Source: Chloroflexota bacterium
Lineage (GTDB): Bacteria; Chloroflexota; Anaerolineae; Anaerolineales; Villigracilaceae
Length of the DNA stretch: 33,382 bases
Reading direction: 5' to 3'
NCBI GenBank assembly: GCA_013152325.1
Contig: JAADGN010000143.1
Span: 1-33,382 of the forward strand
The position numbers were made by a program, and so were the translations under genes. Below the pieces are notes generated by a model. It worked only from the letters and a program-made list of their open reading frames with translations, was not told the DNA's origin and did no database searches. Of this stretch, positions 31,875-33,382 are shown piece by piece (the stretch's first letter is position 1; each line of letters opens with the position of its first letter).

Positions 31875-31880
31875 TATAAT
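31875..31880 (+). promoter_or_regulatory. -10 box before azlC
   Basis: A perfect TATAAT lies 21 bases before the azlC ATG, predicting a leader of about 15 bases. No good -35 box was found; TTGACA at 31869-31874 directly abuts it and cannot pair with this -10. Confidence 0.4.
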
Positions 31881-31901
31881 TGGCGAAATCTGGACAAGCC
31901 C

Positions 31902-32588
31902 ATGCACACACCTTCCACCCAACGAGAATTCCTCCTCGGCATCAAAGACGAACTCCCCATCCTGCTGGGGGTGATTCCCTTCGGGATGATCTATGGCATT
32001 CTGGCGCTCAGCGCGGGGCTGTCCACAACGGAAGCGCAGGCCATGTCCGTGGTCGTCTTTGCCGGATCGGCGCAATTCATGCTGGTGCAGTTGATCGGGA
32101 TTGGAACCCCCGTCCCCGTGATGATCCTGACCGGCTTTGTGATCAACCTGCGCCACGCACTGTACAGCGCCTCGATCGCCCCCCACGTGCGCAAGCTGAA
32201 CCCGGCCTGGAAAACGCTGCTGGCCTATTTGCTGACCGACGAAGCCTACGCGGTCGCCATCACCCACTACAACCGGCCGGGCGGCGGCAGGCGCAAACAC
32301 TGGTACTTCCTCGGCGCAGGGCTGGCGCTGTGGGGATCATGGCAGGCCAGCACGGCGGTCGGGGTTTTTCTCGGCGCACAGGTGCCGCCCGGCTGGCCGC
32401 TGGATTTTACGCTGGCGCTGACGTTCATCGCGCTGCTCGTCCCGAACCTGAAAGACCGTCCCAGCGTGCTGGCCGCCGTCTCGGCCGGCATCGTCTCGAT
32501 CCTTGCGGCAAGCCTGCCGTACAAACTCAACCTGCTGGTCGCAGCGCTGGCCGGGATCGTCGTCGGCCTGTGGAGCGAGGAAAAATGA
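31902..32588 (+). CDS. azlC: AzlC family branched-chain amino acid exporter, large subunit
   Basis: This 228-residue inner-membrane protein has about six to seven hydrophobic helices. The AzlC signature GVIPFGMIYGILALSAGLS lies near the N-terminus, followed by SVVVFAGSAQFMLVQLI and VINLRHALYSASIAPHV. With AzlD it exports branched-chain amino acids or related compounds. The start at 31902 is the family start; the upstream frame to 31818 overlaps the divergent promoter. Its stop overlaps the azlD start as ATGA. Confidence 0.93.
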   Translation: MHTPSTQREFLLGIKDELPILLGVIPFGMIYGILALSAGLSTTEAQAMSVVVFAGSAQFMLVQLIGIGTPVPVMILTGFVINLRHALYSASIAPHVRKLNPAWKTLLAYLLTDEAYAVAITHYNRPGGGRRKHWYFLGAGLALWGSWQASTAVGVFLGAQVPPGWPLDFTLALTFIALLVPNLKDRPSVLAAVSAGIVSILAASLPYKLNLLVAALAGIVVGLWSEEK

Positions 32589-32902
32589 CGTCCATCTGGC
32601 TCACCATGGTCGCGGTCGGCGTTTTGACGTTCGCCACGCGGCTGTCGTTCATCGCCATCCTGGAACGCTGGAAAACGCCGCCCGTGCTCCAGCGCGCCCT
32701 GCGCTTCGTCCCCGCGGCCGTGCTGGCCGCGATCATCGTACCCGAATTGGCGCTGTACGACGGGACGCTGGACGCCGCGCCGGTGAATCCCCGCCTGTTG
32801 GCCGGGGCGGTCGCCATGATCGTGGCCTGGAAGACGAAAAACGTGGTCTGGACGATCATCGCCGGGATGGGGGTGCTGCTGGTTTTGCAGTATTTTTTGT
32901 AG
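32585..32902 (+). CDS. azlD: AzlD family amino acid exporter, small subunit
   Basis: This 105-residue protein has four hydrophobic helices: SIWLTMVAVGVLTFATRLSF, then RALRFVPAAVLAAIIVPELAL, then NPRLLAGAVAMIVAWKTKN and WTIIAGMGVLLVLQYFL. The RFVPAAVLAAIIVPEL block is the AzlD hallmark. It partners AzlC to form the exporter. Its ATG overlaps the azlC stop, so it is translationally coupled. A 15-bp hairpin lies 39 bases after its stop. Confidence 0.92.
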   Translation: MTSIWLTMVAVGVLTFATRLSFIAILERWKTPPVLQRALRFVPAAVLAAIIVPELALYDGTLDAAPVNPRLLAGAVAMIVAWKTKNVVWTIIAGMGVLLVLQYFL

Positions 32903-32941
32903 CCGCGGCCTCGTCGTTTTCCCCCATAAGTTCAGGCTGCG

Positions 32942-32976
32942 CAGGTGACCGGCACTATGGAAGTGCCGGTCACCTG
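32942..32976 (+). terminator. Strong hairpin after azlCD
   Basis: A perfect 15-bp stem CAGGTGACCGGCACT-ATGGA-AGTGCCGGTCACCTG lies downstream of azlD. There is no T-run, so it may be a terminator-like hairpin or one more member of the dispersed palindromes crowded here. Confidence 0.5.
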
Positions 32977-32996
32977 AAGATTATCTCTCTGGCGAT

Positions 32997-33019
32997 GTCC
33001 GACAGTTGCACTGTCGGAC
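32997..33019. repeat. Palindrome repeat, family 4, copy 2
   Basis: Arms GTCCGACAGT and ACTGTCGGAC around TGC, matching 29432-29456 except for the centre. The surrounding 32903-33382 contains no credible gene: it is made of hairpins and repeats. Confidence 0.8.
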
Positions 33020-33189
33020 GCCACAGGAAACGACTGCTGGAGCTTTCCCATCGCGGACAACTCCTGAGCAAAGCGGCCAATGGAAGTGCGGTCGCATCGC
33101 CCCCAAGGGGGAAAGGGTGGGTCATGCAATCGCCGCGCTTCGACTGCGACGACGCTGTCGCTTCGTCTCCGCTCAGCGACTGGATTATG

Positions 33190-33276
33190 TATCTATCCGA
33201 AAATTCTTTTGTAGTAACGGCTTCAGCCGTCAAGCAGCGACTAAAAGTCGCTACTACGCATTTTCCGGACAGGTTC
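33190..33276. repeat. MITE-like dispersed repeat, copy 3 (inverted)
   Basis: Reads TATCTATCCGAAAATTC to GCATTTTCCGGACAGGTTC, the reverse complement layout of copies at 7544-7653 and 29300-29387. Both internal hairpins are intact and the 20-base insert of copy 1 is absent. Confidence 0.85.
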
Positions 33277-33358
33277 TATGTAAAGCCAGACTGCTTTTCC
33301 AATGTGCAAAACCCGGCTTCCCTGGCGATACCCGACAGTTGACCCATCGGACGCGATG

Positions 33359-33379
33359 TCCGACAGTTGCACTGTCGGA
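33359..33379. repeat. Palindrome repeat, family 4, copy 3
   Basis: Arms TCCGACAGT and ACTGTCGGA around TGC at the window edge. A decayed copy (CCCGACAGTTGACCCATCGG) lies just before it at 33331-33350. Confidence 0.75.
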
Positions 33380-33382
33380 TGC

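Noticed and set aside
31752-32300. Long upstream extension of the MA-clan peptidase frame
   Set aside because: It would run antisense through azlC and place the signal peptide in the middle of the protein; the Sec signal at 31751 marks the real start.
32903-33382. Small open frames in the tail
   Set aside because: They consist of translated palindromes and MITE sequence, with no ribosome sites or recognisable domains.

Overview
The window looks like chromosome from a high-GC member of the Chloroflexota, probably Anaerolineae. This is an inference from style: many lipoproteins carry long Pro/Thr/Ala-rich linkers after the lipobox, there are several surface gluzincin peptidases, and a lipoprotein cytochrome cd1 nitrite reductase is present. 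No rRNA, tRNA, CRISPR array, prophage or conjugative module was seen. The gene content is mostly housekeeping and nutrient acquisition, cut by short palindromic dispersed repeats.

Layout. Positions 1-3076 (minus) hold a tandem pair of M1-like metallopeptidase lipoproteins; the second in transcription order is cut by the window edge. Positions 3138-6278 (minus) hold a complete zinc-type (or manganese) uptake operon in the order Fur-family regulator, binding lipoprotein, ATPase, permease. It has a sigma-70-like promoter, a Fur-type operator just after the -10 box, and a terminator. Positions 6409-9558 (minus) hold a methyltransferase, a small PA-IL lectin-like secreted protein, a conserved protein of a family annotated as quinate 5-dehydrogenase, and a polysaccharide deacetylase lipoprotein. 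Positions 9612-15332 (minus) hold coaX, panD and metH, preceded by a SAM-I riboswitch with its own promoter and terminator. A REP-associated Y1 transposase flanked by identical 50-bp REP repeats lies between the riboswitch and metH.

Positions 15346-18975 (plus, divergent from the riboswitch promoter) hold a one-component regulator (HTH plus periplasmic-binding-like domain) followed by a tungstate-type ABC transporter. Positions 19178-20816 (minus) hold a PQQ-type sugar dehydrogenase and a DUF1232 protein. Positions 20945-23109 (plus) hold OsmC-like, NYN/YacP-like and histone deacetylase-like genes, with a candidate structured RNA between the last two. Positions 23123-25398 (plus) hold nirS with two c-type haem sites and a CRP/FNR-type site upstream. 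Positions 25500-27683 (plus) hold a ClC transporter with CBS and TrkA_C domains. Positions 27734-31839 (minus) hold a histidine/aromatic ammonia-lyase, a phytol-kinase/CTP-transferase-like membrane protein and a C-anchored MA-clan peptidase. Positions 31902-32902 (plus) hold azlC-azlD, followed by a repeat-rich tail.

The most unusual local structure is the SAM-I riboswitch separated from metH by a REP-transposase unit. Also notable are a three-copy MITE-like repeat, two palindrome families clustered at 29.3-29.6 kb and 33.0-33.4 kb, and a palindrome-to-terminator segment at 21.9-22.07 kb that could be a small RNA. I found no wholly new multi-gene system that I can defend from sequence alone.
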